Assembly: GCF_003054445.1 (NCBI RefSeq)
Contig: NC_042509.1
Location: 1,178,001-1,242,000, forward strand
Length of the DNA: 64,000 nt
Origin: Pichia kudriavzevii
Lineage: Eukaryota > Ascomycota > Pichiomycetes > Pichiales > Pichiaceae
Direction of reading: 5' to 3'
Shown: piece after piece, positions 8,921 to 19,100 of the stretch
How the letters are laid out: each line of letters opens with the position of its first letter
Position numbering within the stretch: position 1 is the stretch's first letter
Translations under genes and position numbers: made by a program
Notes under the pieces: generated by a model
The model's input: only the letters and a program-made list of their open reading frames with translations
Told to the model about the DNA's origin: nothing
The model's database searches: none

Positions 8921-9356
8921 AGCCTTAAACTTCGTCTCCTGTACTACTATATATCAAGTTATCTAATTAAATACCCATAAAACTACTTTGTACCGAGGTT
9001 GAGCGGTGTCACGTCAAACTAATTTCCGTGAAACTTAAGTTACTCCCATTGTTGACCTGTTTGCTTTGTATTGGAGAAACATAATGAATAGGAACCCTTA
9101 AAATATACATTTCAGAATGATTACAAAACACATACCATATTAAGTACTATCCAGGGAGAATCAAATATAAATTACATTGAACTATAGGGGAGGAAAAAAA
9201 CACTTCAAAAAACTCAAATTCACAAAGTTGCCTCGCCTTGTAAACTTCTTGGGCCTAAAATATCAAATCCATGTCAAACTCTCAGCTCAGGTTCTTACTT
9301 CTCCCTAAATCAGAGCAACATATTCTTCAAGCACGTTTCCTTAAGTGCATCGGAAA
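8921..9356. other. Intergenic region SRF1-CDC53
   Basis: This 436-bp tandem spacer should contain the SRF1 3' end and the CDC53 promoter. It is AT-rich without recognisable motifs or genes. Confidence 0.5.
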
Positions 9357-11717
9357 ATGACTGATACATTCCTTGAAACGACATGGGCAAGCATAGAACC
9401 TTCAATGAATATCATTTTAGGTGATGAGAAAAATTCATCATTAGATGCAATAATGTATACAAACACTTATACAAATGTCTACAATTATTGTACCGCTTCT
9501 TCAAAGAGGTCACATATCAACGCACAGACCAACTCTTCAAGTGTGAGATTAGTTGGAAGTGAATTGTATGAGAAAGTAAAAGAATTCTTAAAGACCTATT
9601 TGGAGAATGCCAAACAACGGGACAATGAAACTTTTCTACAATATTATATACGATTTTGGCAGAGATATCTGGTTGGATCAAAGAGACTAAATGATGTCAT
9701 GGACTACTTGAATAGATATTGGGTTACTAAAGAGAGATCCAGTGGACATCGTGACGTTTATGATATTTTCAGCTTGTGTTTATTATCTTGGAGGGATTAC
9801 AAATTTTATCCTAACTTAACCACATTGATGGATCAGATTATGGAACAGATCAAATTCAAGAGAATAGGCGTGGCCACTAATGTCATGGATCTGGACGTGG
9901 CCATTCAGTCGTTTATATTATTGGGATTTGATGCTAATGATTTAAAGAAACAAAATTTGTCTGTTTATATCAATGATTTCGAAAAAAGGTTTTTGCTGGA
10001 AACTCAAAGTTTCTATGCTGAAGAATCAGCGCAATATATTCAAGAAAATGGTGCTATTAACTATATTCATAAGGCGTCACAAAGAATTGATGAGGAACTC
10101 AAATATCTAGAAAACTTGAATGACCATACCAGAAAACCTTTAAATACAGTGTTAAACAATGTTCTGATCCAAGCACACCAAGAGAGAATAAGAAATGAAT
10201 TGCCAAGCTTACTTGATCAGCAACGCTATGACGATATTAAGAAAATCAACTCATTACTAAAGAGAGTTCCCCTAACCATTCCTCCATTGTTGGAAATCTT
10301 TCAAAACTATATTGAGGAACAAGGTAAACAAGAAATTATTCACTTTAAAGAACGCTCGCATCTGGAATACGAAAAACTAAATGAAATCTATCAAAAGAAC
10401 CTGCAAGAATTCAGTAATGATCCAAAAGCAAGATCTAAGTTGAAAAAACCGGTGGATTCTATCGATGCAAATAGATATGTCAAGGTTTTGATTAAAGTCT
10501 ATGAAACATACAAAGAAGTTGTTGAAACATCTTTTGAGAATAACCCTGTATTTGTTAAGGCGCTTGAAACAGCTTGTCAGAAATTTATCAATTATAATAT
10601 CATTGCCACTCCTGAGATGAGATCCAAATCTAAAACAGCTGAAATTCTAGCAAAATATTGTGACGATTTCTTGAAAAATAAACATGATGATATGAGCATT
10701 GATGAGTTTATTGTGATTTTCAAGTTTCTAGAAGATAAGGAAAGTTTTGAAACTTGGTATAGAAGACTGCTATCAAAGAGACTACTATTTACAACGCTCA
10801 CCCCAGAAAATGAGCAGAACGAAGAATTAATTGTTCAGAAATTGAAGGTGGTGAACACTGTTGAATATACAATTAAGATCACAAATATGTTTAACGATAT
10901 TAGATCGTCCAAGAACTTGGGTCATGCTTATAAAGATTTTGTCACATCTGGTGATGAGGAGATCCCAAAAAAGATAGTTACAGAATTAGATCCAAAGATT
11001 TTGGATTCTGAATCATGGGGCTCACTTTTCAGGAATGGCAATGAATCTTTTATTTTACCAGAGGAGCTGATTCAAACAGAGGAGCTTTTCACCAAGCTTT
11101 ACAAAGATAAGTATAATGGTAGAAAATTGAACTGGTTATGGAACAGAGCAAAGGTTGAAGTCAAAGCAAATATCTCTAAGCCTGGCAGGCCCCCATACCA
11201 ATTCATTGTTACATTGTTTCAGTATTTAATTTTGTCTTGTTACCAGGATGATGACGAACTCAGTGTGACCACGTTACTAGAAAGGACGGGCCTGTCACCG
11301 GATGTGTTCAAGGCCAATATGATTCCATTCATAAAGAACAAATTAATTATTCAGAGCCCACCAGGTGAGAAAAGTATCCTATCGCCGGGTACCACCTTTA
11401 GAATTGTAACGGAGTTCACATCGAAAAAATTGAAGATTAATTTTGCGACGGTCAAGTTGGCAGATACCCGGTCTGAAGAAAGAGAAACAAATGAGGAAAT
11501 CGCAAGCCATAAGCATGAGTTGTTGAAAGCGGGTATTGTCAGAATAATGAAGGCGAGAAAGACACTCAAACATGAATCTTTAGTCAGTGAAGTTTATCAG
11601 ATTATCGATAGATTCAAGCCGACCGTTAGTGAAATCAAAAAGGCCATCGAAGTGTTGATTGAGGAGCAGTACCTTGCAAGAGACGATGATAGAAATGGGT
11701 ACCATTATCTTTCTTGA
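9357..11717 (+). CDS. CDC53: Cullin-1, scaffold of SCF ubiquitin ligases
   Basis: The 786-residue product is a cullin. The long helical N-terminal repeats (about residues 1-400) bind Skp1/F-box adaptors, and the C-terminal cullin homology domain recruits the Rbx1 RING protein. Landmarks include KNKHDDMSIDEF, FETWYRRLLSKRLLF and DIRSSKNL. The winged-helix tail contains IVRIMKARK; Lys732 there (codon at 11550) is the conserved neddylation site. The protein ends in the invariant-type YHYLS, the cullin terminus. I take the ATG at 9357 as start, since the four codons upstream begin with GTG. In S. cerevisiae CDC53 lies between SRF1 and LYS21, as here. Confidence 0.96.
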   Translation: MTDTFLETTWASIEPSMNIILGDEKNSSLDAIMYTNTYTNVYNYCTASSKRSHINAQTNSSSVRLVGSELYEKVKEFLKTYLENAKQRDNETFLQYYIRFWQRYLVGSKRLNDVMDYLNRYWVTKERSSGHRDVYDIFSLCLLSWRDYKFYPNLTTLMDQIMEQIKFKRIGVATNVMDLDVAIQSFILLGFDANDLKKQNLSVYINDFEKRFLLETQSFYAEESAQYIQENGAINYIHKASQRIDEELKYLENLNDHTRKPLNTVLNNVLIQAHQERIRNELPSLLDQQRYDDIKKINSLLKRVPLTIPPLLEIFQNYIEEQGKQEIIHFKERSHLEYEKLNEIYQKNLQEFSNDPKARSKLKKPVDSIDANRYVKVLIKVYETYKEVVETSFENNPVFVKALETACQKFINYNIIATPEMRSKSKTAEILAKYCDDFLKNKHDDMSIDEFIVIFKFLEDKESFETWYRRLLSKRLLFTTLTPENEQNEELIVQKLKVVNTVEYTIKITNMFNDIRSSKNLGHAYKDFVTSGDEEIPKKIVTELDPKILDSESWGSLFRNGNESFILPEELIQTEELFTKLYKDKYNGRKLNWLWNRAKVEVKANISKPGRPPYQFIVTLFQYLILSCYQDDDELSVTTLLERTGLSPDVFKANMIPFIKNKLIIQSPPGEKSILSPGTTFRIVTEFTSKKLKINFATVKLADTRSEERETNEEIASHKHELLKAGIVRIMKARKTLKHESLVSEVYQIIDRFKPTVSEIKKAIEVLIEEQYLARDDDRNGYHYLS

Positions 11718-12750
11718 AATATACATATTTTTGTATATGCGCATATAGAAGCCTAACACAGTGACTTATGTAACTCTTTGTAACTCCGCAATCAAGCCTT
11801 TCTAATAAACCCGTGTAATAATGGATCAATAAAGAAAGTATTTTTGAGATCGGTGAAATTGCCACATTGGGAAAACTCCAGCCCATGACATCTACAGCTG
11901 TTGTGCCTTGTATATGTGTTTTCTGGTAAGGTTTTTAGGGGTTGAATTTGAAAATGGTCTAACAGATACCAAAGACATGTAATACACTATATAGCTCACT
12001 TTTGTGTAACAATATCATACGGTTTTTCTCAGTATTAGAAGCTCTGTAGCTTCAATAAAGAGTTGAAATGAAAATTCTAAGAGATTATATTGAAATAAAT
12101 GGAATGTAAAAAAAAATGCAAGCACTTTATAGAAATAAGGAAGAATTTCTTCAAACTAAATACACCCTTTATCTATTCTTAGATACACAGAGCTCAACTA
12201 TACCCTAATGCAAGCTTGGCAAAGATTACAACAGAATGATTATAAAGAGGCCGTTGTTACTCTTTAGATCGTCGGCATTGCCAATGAGAATAGGCTTCTA
12301 TAAAAAGATTGGCTTTGTATCCATTTTTCTTTAATTTTCAGGTCCGTCAACTCTTACACAAAAAGTACATACAAAAAATACAGTTAATATGTTATAATAC
12401 AAGGAACGAGAGTGTGTATAGTGGTTTTGCAAACATACAGTCACTACAAACCTAGCGTCAGTACAACCTAACAAATCACCGTGGCTGCGTAGGGGAAAAT
12501 TAGCGAAACGGACCGGTTCAGGTTTTTTTTTTTTTCTATCCTCACAATGACGATTGAGTCACATTTGTAGTTTAGTTTGCAGAATTAGTCAAGCAGTACT
12601 TTTTGCTGACACCATGAATTTTCACTATTGGTCTTATCTGTAAATTTTCTTTGTTTTCCTCTTGACTCTTTTCTCTTGACTTTTTTTTATGACTTTTTTT
12701 TCTTGCTTTTGCCTATTGCTCTATTAAGATCTAATAAACACATCTACACC
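11718..12750. other. Intergenic region CDC53-LYS20 with LYS20 promoter
   Basis: This 1-kb spacer is AT-rich with no convincing gene. The 200 bp before LYS20 hold a T-run near 12523-12534, a Gcn4-type site and a pyrimidine-rich leader. Two short upstream ATG frames (12614-12643 and 12689-12727) precede the LYS20 ATG. Confidence 0.6.
12555..12561. promoter_or_regulatory. Gcn4-type site (TGAGTCA) upstream of LYS20
   Basis: A perfect TGAGTCA, the core Gcn4 (bZIP) target, lies 190 bp upstream of the homocitrate synthase start codon. General amino-acid control of lysine biosynthesis genes through Gcn4 is established in S. cerevisiae, so this site is likely functional. Confidence 0.7.
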
Positions 12751-14067
12751 ATGTCTAACAACATCAACGACTACCAGAAAGTCTCCGAGGAACAACACAA
12801 GAAGGTCCAAGTCAATCCTTATGGACCAAATCCAAGTGACTATTTATCAAATGTTCGTTCTTTCCAACTAATTGAATCTACTCTAAGAGAGGGTGAGCAA
12901 TTTGCAAATGCATTCTTTACCACTGAAAAGAAAATTGAAATTGCAAAGGCCTTAGACGATTTTGGTGTTGATTACATTGAGTTGACGTCCCCTGTTGCAT
13001 CTGAACAGTCAAGAGCTGACTGTGAAGCTATCTGCAAACTTGGTTTAAAGGCTAAAATTCTAACCCATATAAGGTGCCATATGGATGATGCAAGGGTTGC
13101 TGTAGAAACCGGTGTTGACGGTGTCGATGTTGTCATTGGTACCTCCCAATTTTTGAGACAATATTCCCATGGTAAGGACATGACTTATATTACCAAGAGT
13201 GCAATTGAAGTTATTGAATTTGTTAAATCCAAGGGCATTGAAATCAGATTTTCTTCTGAGGATTCTTTCAGATCAGATATTGTTGATTTGCTAAACATCT
13301 ACAAGACAGTCGATAAGATCGGTGTCAACAGAGTTGGTATTGCAGATACTGTTGGCTGTGCCAACCCAAGACAAGTTTATGAACTAGTCAAGACCTTAAA
13401 ATCTGTTGTTTCTTGTGATATTGAATGTCATTTCCACAATGATACTGGTTGTGCGATTGCAAACTCTTATACTGCATTAGAGGCAGGTGCTAAATTGATT
13501 GATGTTTCAGTTCTAGGTATTGGTGAAAGAAATGGTATTACCCCATTGGGTGGATTAATGGCTAGAATGATTGCAGCTGATAGAGAATATGTTTTAGGTA
13601 AGTATAAGTTGCACAAGCTAAGGGACTTGGAGAATCTAGTTGCGGAGGCCGTCCAAGTCAATATTCCATTCAATAACCCAATCACTGGTTTCTGCGCGTT
13701 CACCCACAAGGCAGGTATCCACGCAAAGGCGATTTTGGCAAACCCTTCCACCTATGAAATCTTGAGTCCAGCGGATTTCGGTTTAACAAGATACATTCAT
13801 TTTGCAAATAGATTGACTGGTTGGAATGCAATTAAATCAAGAGTTGAACAGTTGAACTTGAAATTAACTGACGATCAAGTCAAAGAAGTCACCAACAAAA
13901 TCAAGAAGTTGGGTGATATCAGACCACTTAACATCGATGATGTTGACTCTATCATTAAGGATTTCCATAATGACATTTCTACTCCGAAGATGGGAGCTAC
14001 TGAAGGCCCAGCAATTGATGAAGATCAAACATTGTTGGACAACGTCAAGAGACCTCGTTTAGAATGA
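12751..14067 (+). CDS. LYS20: Homocitrate synthase
   Basis: The 438-residue enzyme condenses 2-oxoglutarate with acetyl-CoA to homocitrate, the committed step of the alpha-aminoadipate lysine pathway. The TIM-barrel signature [10 protein letters not shown] lies near residue 34. The metal-binding ECHFHNDTG and the [18 protein letters not shown] segment follow in order. The C-terminal region contains the lysine feedback domain typical of fungal enzymes. The start is the ATG at 12751 ([11 protein letters not shown]); upstream in-frame codons are a non-ATG extension. No mitochondrial presequence is visible, as in Lys20/Lys21, which are largely nuclear. It is the single equivalent of the duplicated LYS20/LYS21 pair. 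Confidence 0.96.
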   Translation: MSNNINDYQKVSEEQHKKVQVNPYGPNPSDYLSNVRSFQLIESTLREGEQFANAFFTTEKKIEIAKALDDFGVDYIELTSPVASEQSRADCEAICKLGLKAKILTHIRCHMDDARVAVETGVDGVDVVIGTSQFLRQYSHGKDMTYITKSAIEVIEFVKSKGIEIRFSSEDSFRSDIVDLLNIYKTVDKIGVNRVGIADTVGCANPRQVYELVKTLKSVVSCDIECHFHNDTGCAIANSYTALEAGAKLIDVSVLGIGERNGITPLGGLMARMIAADREYVLGKYKLHKLRDLENLVAEAVQVNIPFNNPITGFCAFTHKAGIHAKAILANPSTYEILSPADFGLTRYIHFANRLTGWNAIKSRVEQLNLKLTDDQVKEVTNKIKKLGDIRPLNIDDVDSIIKDFHNDISTPKMGATEGPAIDEDQTLLDNVKRPRLE

Positions 14068-14444
14068 TTGTCCTGTTTAATCAATATTTAATCTTTTTTA
14101 TCAATTAATCATATATATAAATATATATATATATATATGTATATATACTGTTTTTATTTTCCGGTTGAAACTAATAGTTGTTTGCCTAGCTTGCCAATGG
14201 CTGCTTGTCTCCCAACTAGAAAGAGAGCTCAATTAATCGATAAAATAAAATAATAAAATAAAATAAATAGAATCATTAATTATAAAATCTTATATGGAAT
14301 TCGTATAAAGAATCGAGCCAAATAAAATAAAATAACAAAATAAAGAATTAAGTTCACTTAAATAAATGGAATGGATTTTTTTTTGAAAGTTTGAATGAAT
14401 TCACCTAATGAAAAGGATCATCGATAAAGAGGTGGCGACAACGC
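14068..14444. other. Convergent intergenic region LYS20 / INH1
   Basis: This 377-bp region holds TA runs (about 14110-14146) and two clusters of AAAAT/AATAA repeats (about 14240-14275 and 14320-14345), typical of yeast 3' regions. I see no gene. Confidence 0.6.
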
Positions 14445-14687
14445 TTATTTGTTGATGTTCTTTTCAAGGTCTTCTAATTGAGACTTTTGCTTTGCTAATT
14501 GTTCCTTCAAAGCAGCAATTTGTTCAGCTTGGTGCTTTCTGATGTAGAAATCCTCTTGTGCCTTTTCTCTCTTGGTGAAAGAGTCAGCACTACCGTCAGA
14601 TCTGGTAGCACCAGTAGCACCTTCGGTGTATGCTCTAACGGAAACAATTCTTCTTGGGACTGCAGTTAATGCTCTTCTTGCTAACAT
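14445..14687 (-). CDS. INH1: Mitochondrial ATP synthase inhibitor (IF1)
   Basis: The 80-residue product is the IF1 inhibitor, which blocks ATP hydrolysis by F1 when the membrane potential collapses. Residues 1-20 (MLARRALTAVPRRIVSVRAY) are a classic mitochondrial presequence. The inhibitory segment follows (GSADSFTKREKAQEDFYIRK), then a coiled-coil tail. The frame stays open for 85 more codons upstream, but that extension has no relation to IF1, so the ATG at 14687 is the start. INH1 is the neighbour of LYS20 in S. cerevisiae. Here it has the opposite orientation to LYS20. Confidence 0.92.
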   Translation of the reverse strand: MLARRALTAVPRRIVSVRAYTEGATGATRSDGSADSFTKREKAQEDFYIRKHQAEQIAALKEQLAKQKSQLEDLEKNINK

Positions 14688-15058
14688 ATCGATTAGTGTG
14701 TGTGTTTGGGTACTTTTGTTGCTTACAATGGAGAAGGGTTCTCCACAAGTGCCAGCCATTTTCTCATGTATGGGCAACCCCAGCCATTTTCTGCGTTCAC
14801 GGAAATCTCGCAAATGAGAGAACCCCAAAGAACAAACGCACACAAAAATAGCTATTTCCCCATATAGACGCGTCGAAACAAAAGAGTAAAGCAAAACTGA
14901 ACCGATACTGCGCCACACGTAACTATGCATGCGCCACAACATGATAATACCTGCTATTTTTTTATGAATTCAAATGTAGCAGTTTTTCATGATTGGGAGA
15001 CAGATTGTGGAAACGTTTAGCAACAATATAGACAAACGATAAAGGGTAAATATTTGCC
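14688..15058. other. Divergent intergenic region INH1 / SNRNP40-like
   Basis: This 371-bp region contains both promoters. An open minus-strand frame crosses it as an extension of INH1, but it is not conserved-looking. I see nothing else. Confidence 0.5.
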
Positions 15059-16072
15059 ATGTGTGCATTTGATGATGTGCGATTGGATGCACATTCGGGT
15101 CCGGTTTTTGCAGCGAGGTTCAACGAAGACGGATCTTACATTGCATCGGGTGGTACTGATCGTACAGTTAAACTATGGAATTTGGAGTCGCTGGACACAT
15201 CGAACATAAAAGAACAAGAAGATGATGAAGAACAGTCCTTGGATTCGGAAGGTGGTGTTTATGAAGAGCTTGTATGTAAATCAGCCTTAACCTCGTTGGA
15301 ATGGTCAAGATTAGAGGACTCTCATTTATTCATTTCCTCGGCTGATCATTCAGCTATTATTTATGATTTAAATAAATCTGCTAAAATCAAGACATTTTCT
15401 CACCCTGACTCGGTTAATCAGTTGAGTGTTTCTAAACGGGATATTATTTTATCAGCTTGTGATGATGGGGTTGTACGCTTGTGGGATACGAGGTCCAAAT
15501 TAGCTGTTGGTAATGTAAAGACACCCTTGAATCTACCCGTGCTCACTTGTTGTTTAGATGGCAATGCCGAAAGGTTATACTTTTCAGGCATCAATCCTGT
15601 GATTTGTTGTTTTGATGTAAGGAAGCTGTCCGAAGTATGGTCCGAGAATAACGTGCATTCAAATAATGTTACCTCTTTAGCGTTATCGCCAGACGAAGAT
15701 TATCTTTTGAGTCGTTCTGTTGACAATACTGTAAAATATTGTGATTCTAGAAAATTGGCCAATGATGACAGCAAGTTCCGAAATCGAGCTAAACCTTACG
15801 TTTTTGATGGAACCTCCGCTTCGGAGGAGGATGAGTGGCTAATACGTGCTAGGTTCATTCCTGATCCCAAAAACGAAGATATCTCTGATTTGTTGAACGT
15901 CGTATCTGGTTCAAATGACGGATTTACGTATGTCTGGGAGTTTGCTAGCCGAAGAATTATAAATAGGTTGGATGGTCATAAATCAACGGTATTAGATATA
16001 GATTATTCTGAAATCAACAACCAACTTTTAACTACATCTACAGATGGATCTATTGTTATAAGAAATTTGTAA
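15059..16072 (+). CDS. U5 snRNP 40K-like WD40 protein (SNRNP40/Spf38 family)
   Basis: The 337-residue protein is a seven-bladed WD40 propeller with almost no extra sequence. It aligns best from memory with human SNRNP40 (U5-40K) and fission yeast Spf38, components of the U5 snRNP that contact Prp8. Matching blocks include CDDGVVRLWDTRSK (blade 3), VTSLALSPDEDYLLSRSVDN (blade 5) and the final blades GSNDGFTYVWEFASRRI and LDGHKSTVLDID. A short acidic insertion (residues 57-70) lies in blade 1-2. S. cerevisiae lacks this subunit. Assignment rests on motif similarity, and another WD40 family is possible. Confidence 0.7.
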   Translation: MCAFDDVRLDAHSGPVFAARFNEDGSYIASGGTDRTVKLWNLESLDTSNIKEQEDDEEQSLDSEGGVYEELVCKSALTSLEWSRLEDSHLFISSADHSAIIYDLNKSAKIKTFSHPDSVNQLSVSKRDIILSACDDGVVRLWDTRSKLAVGNVKTPLNLPVLTCCLDGNAERLYFSGINPVICCFDVRKLSEVWSENNVHSNNVTSLALSPDEDYLLSRSVDNTVKYCDSRKLANDDSKFRNRAKPYVFDGTSASEEDEWLIRARFIPDPKNEDISDLLNVVSGSNDGFTYVWEFASRRIINRLDGHKSTVLDIDYSEINNQLLTTSTDGSIVIRNL

Positions 16073-16159
16073 ATTTACCCTGTAACTTAGTTTTATATAT
16101 GTACACCCACCGAAATTTCTGTGCATTTTTGCTGTTCTCTTCTCTCTTCTCAGATATAA

Positions 16160-19100
16160 TTATATATTAAACTTGACACTTTGTTTCCTTCTTTTTACCC
16201 TCAATTTTTCCATAATAAGCTTTATGTCTTCTTCTTCTAGTTGTGTAGTTCTTTCACTTTCCTCGTATTCAAGCTCATCAATATTATCAAACCTTTTCTT
16301 CTTAACCTTGGAATTAAAACTGCTCAATTTTTCCATGTTCTTCATTGTAAATAGCGGTAATCGCCATGTTCTTTGATTCTTCACGTTATCGAAGGTACTT
16401 TGCGCACTATTCATCCTAATTTTATTTACAACGTTTTCCACGTGGTCTGTAGGGACATCTGAAATTGCCGTGGGAACAATCAGTTTGCAGTATTCTTCAT
16501 CATAGGAGTTATCGGCATACATTTTCAAAAACGGGAATTGTAAAATATATTCCTTAATCCCTTGGTGGTCGACCACTTCAATCTTATCCGAATCTTTAAC
16601 TTCACCTCGCATATTATACATTTGTTCTTCCAAAGTATTTTCTAAAATTATCGTTTCAACAAACACTTCTTTTGTTTGTCCGATTCTATGTGACCGCTTG
16701 ATAGCTTGCGCTTCCACCGACTGATTCCAAACCGGATTGATAAAGAATACTTGTGTTGCAGCAATTATGGTTAGCCCATGAGACGCTAATTTCAAATCCA
16801 TTACTAAGGCAATTCCTTCACCCTCATTCCTCAAGGGATCCCACCTATCAAACTGTGCTAAATTATTTGACCTTTCGCTTAGCTTGATATGAGGTGCATA
16901 CATGATATAATTTATGCCTAGTAAATCTAAAAACTCGGTTAAATAATATGCTGAATTTTCAAACTCATAGAAAACAATGCTCTTCAATCCTTGGCTCTCA
17001 TTCTCAAGTAATCGCATAGTTAAATAATTCAGCTTTGAGGATAAGGTACCCACTATTTCTGATCTTAACATTTTGGTGCTTACAGCTTCTTCACATTCTG
17101 TTGAGGAATTACATGGACATTTGTACTTCAAAGTAACAATGCATTTTGGATTTTGCAATTCTTTTTTGTACAGCAATGTTTCTTCAGTTTTTGCATCAAA
17201 GGTGCTTTCCCATGCTGGAACTTGGTTAATCATTTTAACGTCAGTCAGTTCGAATTCTTTATACTCCTCTTTGTTACTTAGCGATCCGTTCCCGTTTTCT
17301 TTTTTATTCTTCGAGCCCTTTATGTTACTCCAATACCCTTTCCAGAATTCTGGCGATGTCTCCATGACTCTAGCTCTTAGTTCCTCATTTGAGTTTAGTA
17401 TTCGATTTTTATAGTAAAACTTTTGGATAGCAATCAGATGCGGATACCCAAACATAAAAATATTGTTGCCATAATCAAGGAGGGAATAGTTATCATTTAT
17501 AGTTTTTGGTAACCCCTTCACAAAGTATCCCATCTCATGAATGGTACTTATAGATCTCCATCTCAAATTAGACAACGCAAGTTTAGAAATGTAGATGGCT
17601 TTCTTTAAACTCTTCCTATCCTCAATTGAGTATATATCTTTATTTTCTCGTAATGAATAAACGCAAATATTTAACAAATTTTCAACGTCATTAATACTAA
17701 ACCCAGTCCAATAGAATGTCCCTTTTTGTAGGTTAGTGACTAACCTTTTCAAGTCCGACTTATTTGTGGGGTCAAAGACATAGTCAATTCCTCTACGTTG
17801 CGATGTGATCGCATTGGTAGCTAAAACTGATATGAACAGATTTATTGATAATTTGTCGAAGAAAGAAGGTTTCAGGAAAACTGGCCGGTGGTGCAATTTG
17901 GGCAACTGAATATCACTTTCTACATCCTTGATGTCGTGTCTGATTATAAGCTGCTCCAGTAACGACGATAGTTGGAATTCAATATTGAAGCCAAAATTCT
18001 TAAACGGCTTCACTATCGAATCATTCCACAACTTTTTATTCGATGCCCAGGGTTCAATTTTGAAAAAATTCGCAACCATGAGTCCCAGTTTCACTAAATC
18101 CTGCCTTGGGTCAAAAGACTTTTGAATGGTATATTCTTTCCCACTTATGTTTTCTGTTTGGTTTTCCATGTGCAAGTTAGTTAATCCCGATGTAGGCGTG
18201 CCACTGATCACCCACATCCGTTCGTACATCAGATCTTTAGTCAGCAAAACACATCTTGAGGTTTTCGAACTAACAGAATGCCCTTCGTCTATGATCAACC
18301 TTTTCCAATAAACTTGCTTTAGCAAACTATCAGCAATTTCAAACTGTTTTGAAAACACACTATTGGCAATCAGTAAAACATCATAGTTCACAAGCTTTTC
18401 GATATCAATTGACTTCAAGATATCAGCATCTTTAAGGGTTTGTATCTCAAATACATTCAAGTAGTTTTTTTCCACGTGCTTAAAAATCTCAATTCTCCAT
18501 TGATGAAATAGGTTGTCAGGCAAAACAACTAATGTGGTGTATGACAAATAATATTTTTTTGATTGTACAATATCGCCTGATGAAGAGTTCGACCTAGTTT
18601 TCTTGTTTCTACACTTAGTTTCTTTTTTCTCAAAATATCCAACTGTTGTTTCTAAACGTTTAATGATATGCGGAGCAAAATCGTCATAATAAGTCCTCCA
18701 GGGAATTGAATTTTGAGTAATGAACTCAACACAAGTATCAAATAAGCTATGGACTTTTGACACGGAACGGGTATGGATGTGTGGTGTTGGATTCCTTGAA
18801 GCTTGAAGTTTGGAGATACATATTAATGCAAGGCAAATACAAGTTTTCCCCAAACCCATATTTTCAGCTAAGATCCCGCCTCTAGGAGGACGGTATGTTG
18901 GCGGCCTTACAATGGCCTGTAGATTTTTGACATCAAAAAATCCACGAGAAAACTGCGTAATGCTTGGCATTAGTTCCTCCCTCTGCACGGACTCTTTTTC
19001 AACCATCTTAAGTATAGATCGCTTTTGAAAGTTATATAGTTGACTTCTGAAACCACCGATTTCATCATTTTGGATTATGTCTTTTATCCTTGCAAATTCT

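Noticed and set aside
9345-9356. CDC53 frame extended upstream from a GTG codon
   Set aside because: The first ATG is at 9357 and gives the usual cullin N-terminus. Yeast nuclear genes rarely start at GTG.
12628-12750. 41-codon hydrophobic extension of LYS20 starting at TTG
   Set aside because: It is T-rich leader DNA without ATG. The family N-terminus starts at the ATG at 12751.
14688-14942. 85-codon upstream extension of INH1
   Set aside because: IF1 has an N-terminal presequence that starts exactly at the ATG at 14687. The extension is promoter DNA.
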